A stretch of 64,000 nucleotides of DNA from Mesorhizobium sp. (GCA_004017535.1 SAJS01000020.1:55980-119979), one strand, 5' to 3'; numbered from the stretch's first letter, positions 1-9,541 are shown. Notes: a model not told the origin generated them from the sequence alone. A program made the numbers and translations.

Positions 1-118
1 GCGACACACTCATGCCGGCGCGCAGCTCGCTCACGCTCATCTCGCTGGCGGTGAGGCGCTCGTAAACGGCCCGTCGCGTCGGGTCGGCGAGCGCCCGGAA
101 AATCTCTGCTTCGACCAT
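1..118 (-). CDS. ArsR-family HTH regulator, partial (N-terminus only)
   Basis: Reading the minus strand from the ATG at 118 gives an open frame of 39 codons that runs off the left edge. It begins MVEAEIFRALADPTRRAVYE, and the ALADPTRR motif is the typical first helix of ArsR/SmtB-like winged-helix repressors, which often pair with an SRPBCC (AHSA1) gene downstream. No Shine-Dalgarno sequence is visible upstream. A perfect palindrome lies 10 bases before the start codon and is probably the operator. The sensor residues and the rest of the domain lie outside the window, so the inducer cannot be guessed. Confidence 0.8.
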   Translation of the reverse strand, partial: MVEAEIFRALADPTRRAVYERLTASEMSVSELRAGMSVS

Positions 119-127
119 GGGAAAAGC

Positions 128-143
128 ATAAGTCGATACTTAT
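128..143. promoter_or_regulatory. Palindromic operator of the ArsR-type gene
   Basis: ATAAGT-CGAT-ACTTAT is a perfect 6-bp inverted repeat with a 4-bp centre, 10 bp upstream of the ArsR-type start codon. Position and symmetry fit a dimeric winged-helix repressor acting on its own promoter. That it is bound by this regulator is inference. Confidence 0.5.
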
Positions 144-213
144 TGATTTGGCAAGGGGCTATTTGATCGCCATATCGGGAAGGAGGCTCAGGCGCCGCCT
201 TTGCTGACATTCC

Positions 214-242
214 TTGACAGAAAGGGCGCTTGCCCCTAGAAC
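214..242 (+). promoter_or_regulatory. Candidate sigma-70 promoter of ssb
   Basis: TTGACA at 214-219 is followed after a 17-bp spacer by TAGAAC at 237-242. The -35 is perfect and the -10 matches 4 of 6. The predicted transcript would have a leader of about 105 bases before ssb. Confidence 0.45.
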
Positions 243-354
243 GAAAGAGGAACAAAAACCTTGTGGGAAAAGCCAGCCTTTACGGGCATGGGCGACCCTG
301 AGGCTGTAAGGTGAGCGACTTAAAATTTGTTTCGGATGAGCGCGGAGAAGTAAG

Positions 355-876
355 ATGGCGGGTAGCGTCAACAAGGTCATTCTGGTCGGCAATCTCGGGG
401 CGGACCCTGAAATCCGCCGCCTGAATTCCGGCGATCCGGTCGTCAACATCCGCATCGCCACCTCGGAAAGCTGGCGCGACAAGAATTCGGGCGAGCGCAA
501 GGAAAAGACCGAGTGGCATAATGTCGTCATCTTCAACGACCAGCTCGCCAAGGTGGCCGAGCAGTATTTGAAGAAAGGCATGAAGGTCTATGTCGAGGGC
601 CAGCTCCAGACCCGCAAATGGCAGGATCAGACCGGCAATGACCGCTACACGACCGAGGTGGTGCTGCAGAAATTCCGTGGCGAGCTGCAAATGCTTGACG
701 CGCGCGGCGAGGGCGGTAGCGGCCAGGTCGGCAACTATTCCGGCGGCAGCAGCCGTGGTTCCGATTTCGGCCAGTCCGGCCCGAACGAAGGTTTCAGCCG
801 CGGTGGCGGTGGCGGTTCCAGGGGCGGCGGTGGCGGCGGCTCGTCGCGCGAGCTGGACGACGAGATCCCGTTCTAA
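355..876 (+). CDS. ssb: Single-stranded DNA-binding protein
   Basis: A 173-aa SSB that coats single-stranded DNA in replication, recombination and repair. The N-terminal OB fold (about residues 1-115) opens [19 protein letters not shown], the standard family start, and includes the conserved [10 protein letters not shown] and TEWHNVV segments. A glycine/serine-rich disordered linker (about 118-165) leads to the acidic tip DDEIPF, which docks partner proteins. Length matches rhizobial SSBs. It is a single gene with a plausible promoter at 214-242; the next gene downstream begins 250 bases later. Confidence 0.98.
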   Translation: MAGSVNKVILVGNLGADPEIRRLNSGDPVVNIRIATSESWRDKNSGERKEKTEWHNVVIFNDQLAKVAEQYLKKGMKVYVEGQLQTRKWQDQTGNDRYTTEVVLQKFRGELQMLDARGEGGSGQVGNYSGGSSRGSDFGQSGPNEGFSRGGGGGSRGGGGGGSSRELDDEIPF

Positions 877-1127
877 GCATTTCGTTTAGGGGAGGCGCAA
901 TGTCGCTCGGACCGCTTCCGTCGGCGCCGCCTCCCATTCCGTGGTAGGCCTTCGCGGCCCGCGCCGCTTTAGCCGTCCATCCTTCGCCGGCAGTAGCCAT
1001 AGAGCGAGACACCTATGAGGGCTTCGCGCTGCGTGGGCCGGTTCTCGGAACCCGCCATTTTCGGCGCGGCCTGACCTGAATTTCAACACGCTTTAGCGCG
1101 GACGGGAATTTCTTAAGGAAGATCAAC

Positions 1128-1568
1128 GTGAAAGCACGCGTCAAATGGGTAGAGGAACGCACCTTTGTCGGCGAGTCCGGTAGCGGCCACAAGGTCGTGC
1201 TGGGCCCGGCGCATGGGCCGGATGGCAAAACGCCTGGACCGAGCCCGATGGAACTGGTGCTGATCGGCACCGGCGGCTGCTCGGCCTATGACGTCGTGCA
1301 CATCCTGGAGAAAGGCCGCGAGGCGGTCGAGGATTGCGTGGTCGAGCTCGATGCCGACCGGGCCCAGACGGACCCGAAAGTGTTCACCCGCATCCACATG
1401 CATTTCATCGTCAAGGGCCGCGCGCTCTCGCATGACAAGGTGAAGCGTGCGATCGACCTCTCGATCGAGAAATATTGCTCGGCCAGCGCGATGATGGCGA
1501 AGACGGCGACGATCACGCATGATTTCGAGGTGGTCGAGACGGGGCCAAGTAGGGCAGTAGGGCAGTAA
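1128..1568 (+). CDS. OsmC family protein
   Basis: A 146-aa OsmC/Ohr-fold protein of the YhfA-like branch. The motif PSPMELVLIGTGGCSAYDVV carries the first conserved cysteine, and a second lies in the later helix (EKYCSASAMMA). These two cysteines form the peroxide-reacting pair in the superfamily, so thiol-dependent peroxidase activity is likely but not certain for this subgroup. The last residues (SRAVGQ) and the stop codon are read from an 8-bp tandem repeat (1550-1573), so the natural C-terminus may vary between strains. Confidence 0.9.
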   Translation: MKARVKWVEERTFVGESGSGHKVVLGPAHGPDGKTPGPSPMELVLIGTGGCSAYDVVHILEKGREAVEDCVVELDADRAQTDPKVFTRIHMHFIVKGRALSHDKVKRAIDLSIEKYCSASAMMAKTATITHDFEVVETGPSRAVGQ

Positions 1569-1573
1569 GGCAG
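1550..1573. repeat. 8-bp tandem repeat at the osmC stop codon
   Basis: Three consecutive units, TAGGGCAG (1550-1557), TAGGGCAG (1558-1565) and TAAGGCAG (1566-1573), followed by a fourth partial unit TAGG. The stop codon of the OsmC gene (TAA, 1566-1568) sits inside the third unit. Because the unit is not a multiple of three, gain or loss of a copy would shift the C-terminal frame. Confidence 0.8.
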
Positions 1574-1596
1574 TAGGTGGGCTGCTCCGCAGTCGC

Positions 1597-2226
1597 TTAG
1601 GCTGCCATCAGCGCCCTGACGCCGTCGGCCACGAACTGGACCGCCAAGGCGGCCAGGATCACGCCGAGCAACCTGGTCAGGATCGAGCGGCCGGTCTGGC
1701 CGAGGATCCGGTCGATGCGTTCCGACAACACAAAGACCAGATAGGTGATGACGAGGCAGAGGAAGATGATGCCGACCAGGGCTGCCTGAGCGGCAAAGCC
1801 TTCAAAATGCCCCGACAACAGCACGGTCGCCGAGATCGCGCCGGGGCCGGCGATCAGCGGGATCGCCAGCGGGAAGGCGGCGATGTTGTGGATCATGTCC
1901 TTGGTGATGGCGACGTCGCCGATCTTCTCCTTGCGGTCCTGGCGGCGCTCGAACACCATCTCGAAGGCAATGAAGAACAAGAGAAAGCCGCCGGCGACGC
2001 GGAAGGCCGGCAGCGTGATGCCGAACACCGATAGGATCGAGGCGCCGGCAACCGCGAACAGCGCCATGACCAGAAAGCCGATCACCGAGGCGCGAACCGA
2101 GACCTGCTGGCGCTCGTCGCGGTTCATGCCGCGCGTCACGGCGAGGAAGAGCGGCGCCAGCCCCGGCGGGTCGATGGTCACCAGGATGGTGACGAAGGCG
2201 TTGAACAGGCTGTCGAAACTCGGCAT
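1597..2226 (-). CDS. MarC/UPF0056 family integral membrane protein
   Basis: A 209-aa protein with about six hydrophobic helices. It shows the family pattern: a first helix followed by TIDPPGLAPLFLAVTRG, a central FPLAIPLIAGPGAISATVLL segment, and a last helix LLGVILAALAVQFVADGV. MarC proteins are inner-membrane proteins without a firmly established transport substrate; the old link to multiple antibiotic resistance has not held up. The start at 2226 follows a strong GGGAGGGG ribosome-binding site. The gene converges on the OsmC gene with only 28 bases between the stops. Confidence 0.92.
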   Translation of the reverse strand: MPSFDSLFNAFVTILVTIDPPGLAPLFLAVTRGMNRDERQQVSVRASVIGFLVMALFAVAGASILSVFGITLPAFRVAGGFLLFFIAFEMVFERRQDRKEKIGDVAITKDMIHNIAAFPLAIPLIAGPGAISATVLLSGHFEGFAAQAALVGIIFLCLVITYLVFVLSERIDRILGQTGRSILTRLLGVILAALAVQFVADGVRALMAA

Positions 2227-2395
2227 CGCTGGCCCCTCCCGCCAGGCGAAGCCCAGCCTCTGCAATTGGTAGAGCAAAGCCCAGGCGCTGGAAACAGCCG
2301 GGAAAATGGTTTCGCGAACCTGGTGAAGCCCGGCGGCGCGAAGGATCGCTACGGCTCTTGTTTTGTGCCGCTGCGATCTTCGGTAGCCATCAGCT

Positions 2396-2920
2396 CTAAC
2401 CCACGCGCTGCGCCAAAAACTCAACCTCCATGCGCCAGGTCGCGCCGCCGTCATGCGAGCGCTCACCCAGCCAGCGGAACGAGTTTTCGGTGATGCGCGA
2501 AAAGCTCCAACGTACCGACGCGCCGGTTCCGTCGGCGCCGACCTGGACGATCGTGTCGCCCTCGGCGCGGCCGAGCTGCCGGCTGTAGTACTGGTTGCGC
2601 GGGTCGCTCCAGAAGATGTGCCAGGCGTCGGCGCCGGGATCGTAGACGCGCAATGTCGTGCCGTAGAAGGTCCACGGTCCGAGCGACGGGGAGGGACCTG
2701 CGTCGCGGGCGGGGAGTATCCAGACGTCCTGCACGGCCCTGCCTTCCAGAACCCAGCCGAAATGCACCTCGCCGCGACCGGTGAGCTTTGTGCCGTCATC
2801 TAGAATGCGCGTGGCATCGAATGTCCAGGCGCCAATGAAGCGGCCGTAGAGCTTCAGCTTTTCGGCGAGATCCGGAATGGGGCCGTGGCTGTGCAAGGCT
2901 TCGGCAAAGGGATCGGTCAT
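2396..2920 (-). CDS. Conserved hypothetical protein, DUF1579-like
   Basis: A 174-aa soluble protein without signal peptide or membrane segment. The region around residues 22-60 (LYGRFIGAWTFDATRIL ... GRGEVHFGWVLEGRAVQDVW) and the later WSDPRNQYY and SRITENSFRW blocks resemble lipocalin-like DUF1579-type proteins that measure a sample-like beta barrel. It is transcribed divergently from an AraC-type regulator 84 bp away, an arrangement that suggests it is the regulator's target. Function unknown; the family assignment is from memory of the motif pattern. Confidence 0.75.
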   Translation of the reverse strand: MTDPFAEALHSHGPIPDLAEKLKLYGRFIGAWTFDATRILDDGTKLTGRGEVHFGWVLEGRAVQDVWILPARDAGPSPSLGPWTFYGTTLRVYDPGADAWHIFWSDPRNQYYSRQLGRAEGDTIVQVGADGTGASVRWSFSRITENSFRWLGERSHDGGATWRMEVEFLAQRVG

Positions 2921-3004
2921 GGTTGCTGTCTCGTTTGTCAGGAGAGGGCAAGCAATAGAGGCAGGCGGGGTTCGTCGCTTGGGAAAAATTGCTATCCTTC
3001 GGGC

Positions 3005-3829
3005 ATGACGACAACGCAGAGAACTCTGGCTTCCGGATCTGGCTGGCAGGTGTCCGACGTGGTGTGTACCGCCGCCGCGGGCGACAGGCCGTTCGAGGAG
3101 GAACATCGCGGCTTCTGCGTCGCCGCGGTAACCAGCGGCACGTTCCGCTACCGCACGCGCCAGGGCACGGCGATGCTGGCACCGGGCGCCATCCTGCTCG
3201 GAAATCCCGGCGCCTGCTATGAATGCGGGCATGAGCACGGCGCCGGTGACCGCTGCCTTTCCTTCCATTTTTCGCCGGCCTATCTGGAGCGCATCGTGGC
3301 CGAACTGCCGGGCGCGAAGCGGCTGGGCTTCGCCGATCCGCGCCTGCCACCCTTGCCGGTGCTGGCGCCTTTGCTGGCCGAGGCGGAGGCCGCGCGCGAA
3401 AGGAGCGACAACGAGGCGTTCGAGGAACTCGGCCTGCGCCTTGCCGGCGCGGTGGTCGCGGCTGCCGCCGGTTCTTTCAGAACGGCGCGGACACCAAGCC
3501 GCCGCGATCAGAAACGCGTTGCCGAAGCGGTGCGGCTGATCGAGCTCAATGCCGAGCGGCCGCTCTCGTTGGCCGAGCTTGCCGGCGCCACGGCGACGAG
3601 CCCCTATCATTTCCTGCGTACGTTCCGGCAGGTTGCCGGTATGACGCCCTACCAGTTCCTGCTCAGGACAAGGCTGCATCGGGCCGCCGTGCGGCTGCGC
3701 AGCTCGGGCGCGACGATCTCGACAATCGCCTTCGACGCAGGCTTCAACGATCTGTCGACTTTCAATCGCCGGTTCCGGCGCGCGATGGGAGAGGCGCCGG
3801 GCGCCTATCGCGCCCGGCGCGGTGGCTGA
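3005..3829 (+). CDS. AraC family transcriptional regulator
   Basis: A 274-aa regulator. The N-terminal half (about 1-150) is a cupin-like sensor domain (GTFRYRTRQGTAMLAPGAILL, then GHEHGAGDRCLSFHFSP). The C-terminal 100 residues carry two helix-turn-helix motifs: LSLAELAGATATSPYHFLRTFRQ and ISTIAFDAGFNDLSTFNRRFRR, followed by the family ending MGEAPGAYR. The ATG at 3005 is preferred over earlier codons because the upstream frame is not conserved-looking. Divergence from the DUF1579-like gene suggests it controls the shared 84-bp intergenic promoter region. Confidence 0.92.
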   Translation: MTTTQRTLASGSGWQVSDVVCTAAAGDRPFEEEHRGFCVAAVTSGTFRYRTRQGTAMLAPGAILLGNPGACYECGHEHGAGDRCLSFHFSPAYLERIVAELPGAKRLGFADPRLPPLPVLAPLLAEAEAARERSDNEAFEELGLRLAGAVVAAAAGSFRTARTPSRRDQKRVAEAVRLIELNAERPLSLAELAGATATSPYHFLRTFRQVAGMTPYQFLLRTRLHRAAVRLRSSGATISTIAFDAGFNDLSTFNRRFRRAMGEAPGAYRARRGG

Positions 3830-3859
3830 AAAAGCCTCCCGCTGCCCGTCGGGAGTCGA

Positions 3860-5590
3860 TCATGGCATGCTATCCTGTTCCTTGAGCTGCGGTTTCCCCG
3901 GACCAAGTGATTTGATCGCCGCGTCGACGCTGTGGAAAATGCGCTCAGCGCCGACGATGTCAGCGATGCCGAACCGCTGGAGCGCCGCCTGGGCGCGCAG
4001 CGATTCCATGCGCGCGATAGCAAAGACCGCACCTTTGTCGCGACAATGGCAGATGGTGTCGATCAGAGCCTGGGCGGCCGTATAATCGATCTCGGCGATG
4101 TTGCTGGCCTCCAGCACCACCAGCTTCACGTCCTCGCTCCTGGCGTCGATCAGGTCGCTCAGACCGCGCTTGAAACGGTCGGCATTGACGAAGGAAAGCG
4201 GCGCCTGGAACGCCGCCACCAGCACGCCGGGGTGCCGCTCGCCCGGGCTGGAACCGCTCGGAGGCCACCAGACCGAGGTGCCCGGCACCTGCGCCAGCTC
4301 GATCGGCTGTGTGCGCGTCGAGCCCCAAATGCCGTGCAGCAGCGACAGACCGATGCCGATCGCGACCCCGGTTTCGATCGGCAAGACGACAATGGCGATC
4401 ATGGTGATCAGGATCAGCGCGAACTCGCCCGGCGCCTCGCGCCAGACCTTGGCGAACACCTGCCAGCGCAAGATGTGTTGGGCCACGAACATCAGCACGC
4501 CGGCAAGGGCCGCCTGCGGTACATTGGCCAGCAGGCTGCCGCCGAAAGCGCCGAGCGCCAGCACGATGGCGGCCGCGATCAGGCCCGAGAGCTGCGAGCG
4601 GCCGCCGGTCTGGGCGACGATGGCCGTGCGCGGCGGGCTGGCGTTCACGGCAAAGGCGCCGAACAGGGCGGCCACGATGCTGCCCGCGCCGACGCCGACA
4701 AAGTCGAGGTTGACGTCTGGCGCTTCACCGTCTTGGGAAGCAAACGAGCGGCTCGTGGCCGCTGTCTGCACCATGACGACGATGGCGATCAGCAGCGCCA
4801 GCGGGACAAGTGCCCGGGCATCCTGGTAGTCGGCGGTCGGCACGCCTGGGGCCGGCAACCCGTTCGGCAAAGCGCCGAGCACTTCGACGCCACGGTTCCT
4901 CAAATCGAAGGCGACGACGCCAAGCGTCGCCAGGACCATGCCGATCAACGCCGCCGGGATCCGCGCGCTGACATGTCCGGCGGCGAAGACGATGGCGAAG
5001 ACACCGAGGCCGATTGCCAGGCTCCAGGGATTGGTGAGGTGGATATTGGCGGCTATCTCGCCGACTCGCCGCACGGTTTCGCCGCTTTCGGGCGGCAGGC
5101 CGAGCAGGGAAGGCAGTTGCGAGACGATGATATGGACCGAAATGCCGGCGAGGAAACCCGTCGTGACCGGCACGGACAGGAGATCGGCGATCCAGCCGAG
5201 ACGGAAGACGCCGCTTAGCGCCACCAGCAGCCCCACCATCAGCGCCAGCATGGCCGCCAGCGCCAGGTAATGCGGCGAGCTCGAGGCGGCGATCAGCGCC
5301 AGACCGCCGGCGAACAGGGGCGTGATCGTCGAATCCGCACCCGCCGACAGCTGGCGGTTGGCGCCGAGCAGCGCGAAGGCGACCGAGCCGGCGACGAAGG
5401 TGAAAAAGCCTACCTGCGGCGCGAAACCGCCAAGGCGCGCCGTCGCCATCTGCTCGGGAATGGCGATCGCGGCCAGCGTGATGCCGGCCGCCAGATCGCC
5501 GTTGAGGTCCTTGACGCTCCAGCCGTTGAGGGCCCGCATGGGCAGCCATGAGGCCAGCTTCACAGCACTTGCGGTTTTTGCCCGATCCAT
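3860..5590 (-). CDS. SulP family anion transporter with STAS domain
   Basis: A 576-aa SLC26/SulP transporter. About residues 20-410 form the multi-helix membrane domain, beginning DLNGDLAAGITLAAIAIPEQMA, the SulP signature region, and containing the conserved NASPPRTAIVAQTGGRSQ stretch. A cytoplasmic STAS domain follows (about 440-560; VLEASNIAEIDYTAAQALID). Bacterial members carry sulfate, bicarbonate or dicarboxylates with protons or sodium; the substrate here cannot be told from sequence. I chose the ATG at 5590; an in-frame start at 5641 would add 17 arginine-rich residues that look non-native. Its 3' end faces the AraC gene 30 bases away. Confidence 0.92.
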   Translation of the reverse strand: MDRAKTASAVKLASWLPMRALNGWSVKDLNGDLAAGITLAAIAIPEQMATARLGGFAPQVGFFTFVAGSVAFALLGANRQLSAGADSTITPLFAGGLALIAASSSPHYLALAAMLALMVGLLVALSGVFRLGWIADLLSVPVTTGFLAGISVHIIVSQLPSLLGLPPESGETVRRVGEIAANIHLTNPWSLAIGLGVFAIVFAAGHVSARIPAALIGMVLATLGVVAFDLRNRGVEVLGALPNGLPAPGVPTADYQDARALVPLALLIAIVVMVQTAATSRSFASQDGEAPDVNLDFVGVGAGSIVAALFGAFAVNASPPRTAIVAQTGGRSQLSGLIAAAIVLALGAFGGSLLANVPQAALAGVLMFVAQHILRWQVFAKVWREAPGEFALILITMIAIVVLPIETGVAIGIGLSLLHGIWGSTRTQPIELAQVPGTSVWWPPSGSSPGERHPGVLVAAFQAPLSFVNADRFKRGLSDLIDARSEDVKLVVLEASNIAEIDYTAAQALIDTICHCRDKGAVFAIARMESLRAQAALQRFGIADIVGAERIFHSVDAAIKSLGPGKPQLKEQDSMP

Positions 5591-5763
5591 CGCCGACCTT
5601 GCCGCATGACGGCGAAAACGACGGTGGCCATATCGTCGCAATCAGCGGTATCCATTTGAAATTACCATCAAAATTGTCTCTGGAAAAGTCCGGCCGACAT
5701 TGGAGTTTCGGCAAGGCTTCCTATATAAGCATGCAGTGATTCCCGACTGGATTGTGACCTGAT

Positions 5764-8541
5764 TTGACCGACCAGAAGACACCGCGCGGGCCGGACGGCG
5801 GCCCCACCGGCATCGAGCCGATTTCGATCATCGAGGAGATGCAGCGCTCCTACCTCGATTACGCCATGAGCGTGATCGTCAGCCGCGCACTGCCTGACGT
5901 GCGCGACGGCCTGAAGCCCGTCCACCGCCGCATCCTCTACGCCATGCAGGAAGGCGGTTACCACTGGAACCGCAAGCATGTGAAATCGTCGCGCATCGTC
6001 GGCGACGTGATGGGTAAATACCATCCGCATGGCGACGCCTCGATCTATGACGCCTTGGTTCGCATGGCGCAGGACTGGTCGCTGCGCGTGCCGCTGATCG
6101 ACGGGCAGGGCAATTTCGGCTCCATCGACGCCGATCCGCCCGCGGCCATGCGCTACACCGAGTCACGGCTTACCAAGGTCGCGCATGAGCTCCTGGAGGA
6201 TATCGACAAGGAAACGGTCGATTTTCAGGACAATTATGATGGCGCCGAACAAGAGCCGAAGGTGCTGCCGGCGCGCTTCCCCAACCTTCTGGTCAACGGT
6301 TCTGGCGGCATCGCCGTCGGCATGGCCACCAACATTCCGCCGCACAATCTGAGCGAAGTCTGCAACGGCGCCATCGCCCTCATCGACAACCCGGCCATCG
6401 ACCTGCCGGCGCTGATGGAGATCGTGCCCGGCCCGGACTTCCCGACCGGCGGCATCGTGCTTGGCCGTTCCGGCATCTACAGCGCCTATTCCACCGGCCG
6501 CGGCTCGATCGTCATGCGCGGCCGCGTCAGTATCGAAGCCCGTGGCAACGACCGCGAATCCATTGTCGTCACCGAGATTCCCTATCAGGTGAACAAGGCG
6601 GCGATGATCGAGAAGATGGCGGAACTGGTGCGCGAAAAGCGCATCGACGGCATCTCCGACATCCGCGACGAAAGCGATCGCCAGGGCTACCGGGTCGTCA
6701 TCGAACTGAAGCGCGAGGCCGTCGCCGACGTCATCCTCAACCAGCTTTACCGCTTTACGCCGCTGCAGACGTCGTTCGGCGCCAACATGGTGGCGCTGAA
6801 CGGCGGCAAGCCGGAGGTGATGACGCTGATCGACATGCTGAGAGCCTTCGTCGCTTTCCGCGAGGAGGTGATCAGCCGCCGCACCAAATACCTGCTGCGC
6901 AAGGCGCGCGAGCGGGCGCATGTCCTTGTCGGCCTTGCGATTGCGGTCGCCAACATCGACGAGGTGATCAAGCTCATCCGCACCGCGCCCGATCCGCAGA
7001 CGGCGCGCGAGCAGTTGATGGAGCGGCGCTGGCCGTCGCACGACGTCGCTCCGCTGATCAAGCTGATCGACGACCCGCGTCACCGCATCAACGAGGACGG
7101 CACATACAATCTCTCCGAGGAACAGGCGCGCGCCATCCTCGACCTGCGCCTGCAGCGCCTGACCGCGCTCGGCCGCGACGAGATCGCCGACGAGTTGAAC
7201 AAGATCGGCGCCGAGATCATTGATTTCCTTGATATTTTGTCGTCTCGCGCGCGCATCCAGCAGATCGTCAAGGACGAGCTGATCGCGGTCCGCGACGAGT
7301 TCGGCACGCCGCGCCGCACCGAGCTCTCCGACGGCGGGGCGGACATGGAAGACGAGGACCTGATCCAGCGCGAGGACATGGTCGTCACCGTCAGCCATTC
7401 CGGCTACATCAAGCGCGTGCCGCTGTCGCTCTACCGAGCGCAGCGCCGCGGCGGCAAGGGCCGCTCCGGCATGTCGACCAAGGAAGAGGATTTCGTCACA
7501 AGGCTGTTCGTGGCCAACACGCATACGCCGGTGCTGTTCTTCTCCTCGCGCGGCATCGTCTACAAGGAAAAGGTCTGGCGGCTGCCGATCGGCAACCCGC
7601 AATCGCGCGGCAAGGCGCTAATCAACATGCTGCCGCTCGAGCAGGGCGAGCGCATCACCACGATCATGCCGCTGCCGGAGGACGAGAGCAGCTGGGGCGA
7701 TCTGGACGTCATGTTCGCCACCACACGCGGCACCGTGCGCCGCAACAAGCTCAGCGACTTCGTCCAGGTCAACCGCAACGGCAAGATCGCCATGAAGCTG
7801 GAGGAAGAGGGCGACGAGATCCTCGGGGTCGAGACCTGCACCGACAATGACGACGTGCTTTTGACGGCGAATTCCGGCCAGTGCATCCGTTTCCCCGTCT
7901 CCGACGTGCGCGTCTTCCAGAGCCGCAATTCCGTCGGGGTGCGTGGCATAAGCATGGCCGAAACCGACCGCATCATCTCGATGTCGATCATCGAGCATGT
8001 CGATGCGTCACCCGCCGAGCGCGCAGCCTACCTGAAGCGCGCGGCGGCCGAGCGCCGGCTTGTCGCCGGCGAGGAAGAGGAGATCGCGCTCACCAATGAG
8101 GAGGTCGGCGAGGAAGCCGAGCTTTCCGACGAGCGTTACGAGTTCCTCAAGGCGCATGAGCAGCTTGTGCTGACGGTGACCGAATATGGCTACGGCAAGC
8201 GCTCGTCGTCCTACGACTTCCGCCTGACGGGGCGCGGCGGCAAGGGTATCCGCGCCACCGACGTGTCGAAGACGGCCGAGATCGGTCGCCTGGTCGCGAC
8301 CTTCCCGGTCGGCAATGACGATCAGATCATGCTGGTTTCGGATGGCGGCACGGTCATCCGGGTGCCGGTCAATGGCATACGCTTCGCCAGCCGCGCCACC
8401 AAGGGCGTGACGATCTTCAACACGGCCGAAGGCGAGAAGGTCGTGTCGGTGGAGCGGATTTCGGAGCCGCAGTCGGACGAAGAGGCGGAAGACGTGGCTT
8501 CGAGCGAAGCTGGTGCGGACGACCCGGGCGGGAGCGAATAA
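5764..8541 (+). CDS. gyrA: DNA gyrase subunit A
   Basis: A 925-aa GyrA, the DNA cleavage and religation subunit of gyrase. The winged-helix region contains [20 protein letters not shown] and the catalytic tyrosine in [10 protein letters not shown] (Tyr131). The C-terminal beta-pinwheel has the GyrA box [10 protein letters not shown] and later pinwheel repeats. An acidic tail follows. It begins with TTG at 5764 (MTDQK); no in-frame ATG precedes the conserved part. Alanine (residue 92) stands where E. coli has Ser83, the main quinolone-resistance position. It is longer than E. coli GyrA (875 aa) owing to a charged insert near 760-800, usual in this order. Confidence 0.99.
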   Translation: MTDQKTPRGPDGGPTGIEPISIIEEMQRSYLDYAMSVIVSRALPDVRDGLKPVHRRILYAMQEGGYHWNRKHVKSSRIVGDVMGKYHPHGDASIYDALVRMAQDWSLRVPLIDGQGNFGSIDADPPAAMRYTESRLTKVAHELLEDIDKETVDFQDNYDGAEQEPKVLPARFPNLLVNGSGGIAVGMATNIPPHNLSEVCNGAIALIDNPAIDLPALMEIVPGPDFPTGGIVLGRSGIYSAYSTGRGSIVMRGRVSIEARGNDRESIVVTEIPYQVNKAAMIEKMAELVREKRIDGISDIRDESDRQGYRVVIELKREAVADVILNQLYRFTPLQTSFGANMVALNGGKPEVMTLIDMLRAFVAFREEVISRRTKYLLRKARERAHVLVGLAIAVANIDEVIKLIRTAPDPQTAREQLMERRWPSHDVAPLIKLIDDPRHRINEDGTYNLSEEQARAILDLRLQRLTALGRDEIADELNKIGAEIIDFLDILSSRARIQQIVKDELIAVRDEFGTPRRTELSDGGADMEDEDLIQREDMVVTVSHSGYIKRVPLSLYRAQRRGGKGRSGMSTKEEDFVTRLFVANTHTPVLFFSSRGIVYKEKVWRLPIGNPQSRGKALINMLPLEQGERITTIMPLPEDESSWGDLDVMFATTRGTVRRNKLSDFVQVNRNGKIAMKLEEEGDEILGVETCTDNDDVLLTANSGQCIRFPVSDVRVFQSRNSVGVRGISMAETDRIISMSIIEHVDASPAERAAYLKRAAAERRLVAGEEEEIALTNEEVGEEAELSDERYEFLKAHEQLVLTVTEYGYGKRSSSYDFRLTGRGGKGIRATDVSKTAEIGRLVATFPVGNDDQIMLVSDGGTVIRVPVNGIRFASRATKGVTIFNTAEGEKVVSVERISEPQSDEEAEDVASSEAGADDPGGSE

Positions 8542-8592
8542 GATCTCGTCCGGCTCAACCGGCCCGTTGGGCCGGTTCGGTCATGACGGGGA

Positions 8593-8748
8593 TCAGTGGC
8601 GACGGTAGACGTTGCGATGATGAGCGAAACCATCGAGCCGCTTGGTGTTGGCCTTGACGCGCACCCGCGCCGCTTCCTGATGCAATCCGAATGCGGTCGC
8701 GATGAGCATCACGATGGTCATTGCTGTGGCAAGCATGTAGATCAGCAT
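8593..8748 (-). CDS. Small single-pass membrane protein (hypothetical, 51 aa)
   Basis: An open frame of 51 codons from the ATG at 8748. The first about 20 residues (MLIYMLATAMTIVMLIATAF) form one hydrophobic helix. A basic tail rich in Arg, Lys and His follows (QEAARVRVKANTKRL, ending RNVYRRH). The topology suggests an N-out or N-tail anchored small inner-membrane protein with a cytoplasmic basic tail. It lies alone between gyrA and coaD, on the opposite strand. I do not recognise the family; coding is supported only by the clean hydrophobic/basic partition. Confidence 0.5.
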   Translation of the reverse strand: MLIYMLATAMTIVMLIATAFGLHQEAARVRVKANTKRLDGFAHHRNVYRRH

Positions 8749-8926
8749 TTGCGTGTTCTCCTGGGCTTACAACGACGAGATGGGGATTTTGTTTCGTCCC
8801 TTGAAGCGGCAACCTAGTGAACGCTGCGTGAAACGTTCGTGATTGCCGCGTTCATCTGTCGTTCATCCGCGCAAAAAGGTTCACGGTGGGGCAACCTATC
8901 GGATTTGCCTTTGTCTGAGAGGTTCG

Positions 8927-9031
8927 CTAGAGCGTTTCACCGTTTCAAGATAACAGCGAAACGCTCTATCTTTTTGTCTTTGCTCAATTCCGGACGGAAA
9001 ACCGCTCACACTTTTCCTGGAATTGCTCTAG
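8927..9031. repeat. Rhizobial palindromic intergenic repeat
   Basis: An element of about 105 bp bounded by CTAGAGC (8927-8933) and GCTCTAG (9025-9031), which are inverted copies. Inside is an 11-bp inverted repeat, TAGAGCGTTTC (8928-8938) and GAAACGCTCTA (8958-8968). The segment with CGGAAAACCGCTCACACTTTTCC is the recognisable right half of a dispersed repeat found many times in rhizobial genomes. It ends 9 bases before the coaD start, so it lies in the coaD leader and could fold in the mRNA. Confidence 0.75.
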
Positions 9032-9040
9032 AAGCCTGCC

Positions 9041-9541
9041 ATGACCGAACGCACCGCCCTTTACGCTGGCTCCTTCGACCCGCTGACCAACGGCCATCTC
9101 GATGTGCTGAAAGCCTCGCTGGCGGTGGCCGACACCGTCTATGCGGCGATCGGCGTCCATCCAGGCAAGAAGCCGTTGTTTTCTTTCGAGGAACGCGTGG
9201 AACTGATCGAGGCGGCAACTAAGGCCGAATTCGGCAAGGACAGCGGTCGCATCAAGGTCGTTGCCTTCGACGGGCTGGTCATCGACGCGGCCCGCAAGCA
9301 GGGCGCTTCGATCATGATACGCGGCCTGCGCGACGGCACCGACCTCGATTATGAAATGCAGATGGCCGGCATGAACGAGACGATGGCGCCGGAACTGCAG
9401 ACGGTTTTTCTGCCCGCCAGCCCGTCGGTGCGCACCATTACCGCCACACTCGTGCGCCAGATTGCCTCGATGGGCGGCGACATCCGCCCATTCGTGCCGG
9501 CGGCTGTCGCCGGGGCGCTCACCGCCAAGTTCACCAAATAG
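9041..9541 (+). CDS. coaD: Phosphopantetheine adenylyltransferase
   Basis: A 166-aa enzyme of the nucleotidyltransferase superfamily that joins 4'-phosphopantetheine and ATP to give dephospho-CoA, the penultimate step of coenzyme A synthesis. The T/HxGH motif is present as [12 protein letters not shown] near the N-terminus, and the second motif as [13 protein letters not shown] (ISSTxVR-like) near residue 130. The [19 protein letters not shown] segment is diagnostic. Length is normal. The two cyclophilin genes follow 18 bp downstream and may be co-transcribed. Confidence 0.98.
   Translation: MTERTALYAGSFDPLTNGHLDVLKASLAVADTVYAAIGVHPGKKPLFSFEERVELIEAATKAEFGKDSGRIKVVAFDGLVIDAARKQGASIMIRGLRDGTDLDYEMQMAGMNETMAPELQTVFLPASPSVRTITATLVRQIASMGGDIRPFVPAAVAGALTAKFTK

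Noticed and set aside
3932-5218. A 428-codon plus-strand frame inside the SulP gene
   Set aside because: Asp/Arg/Gly/Gln-rich shadow of the minus-strand transporter gene.
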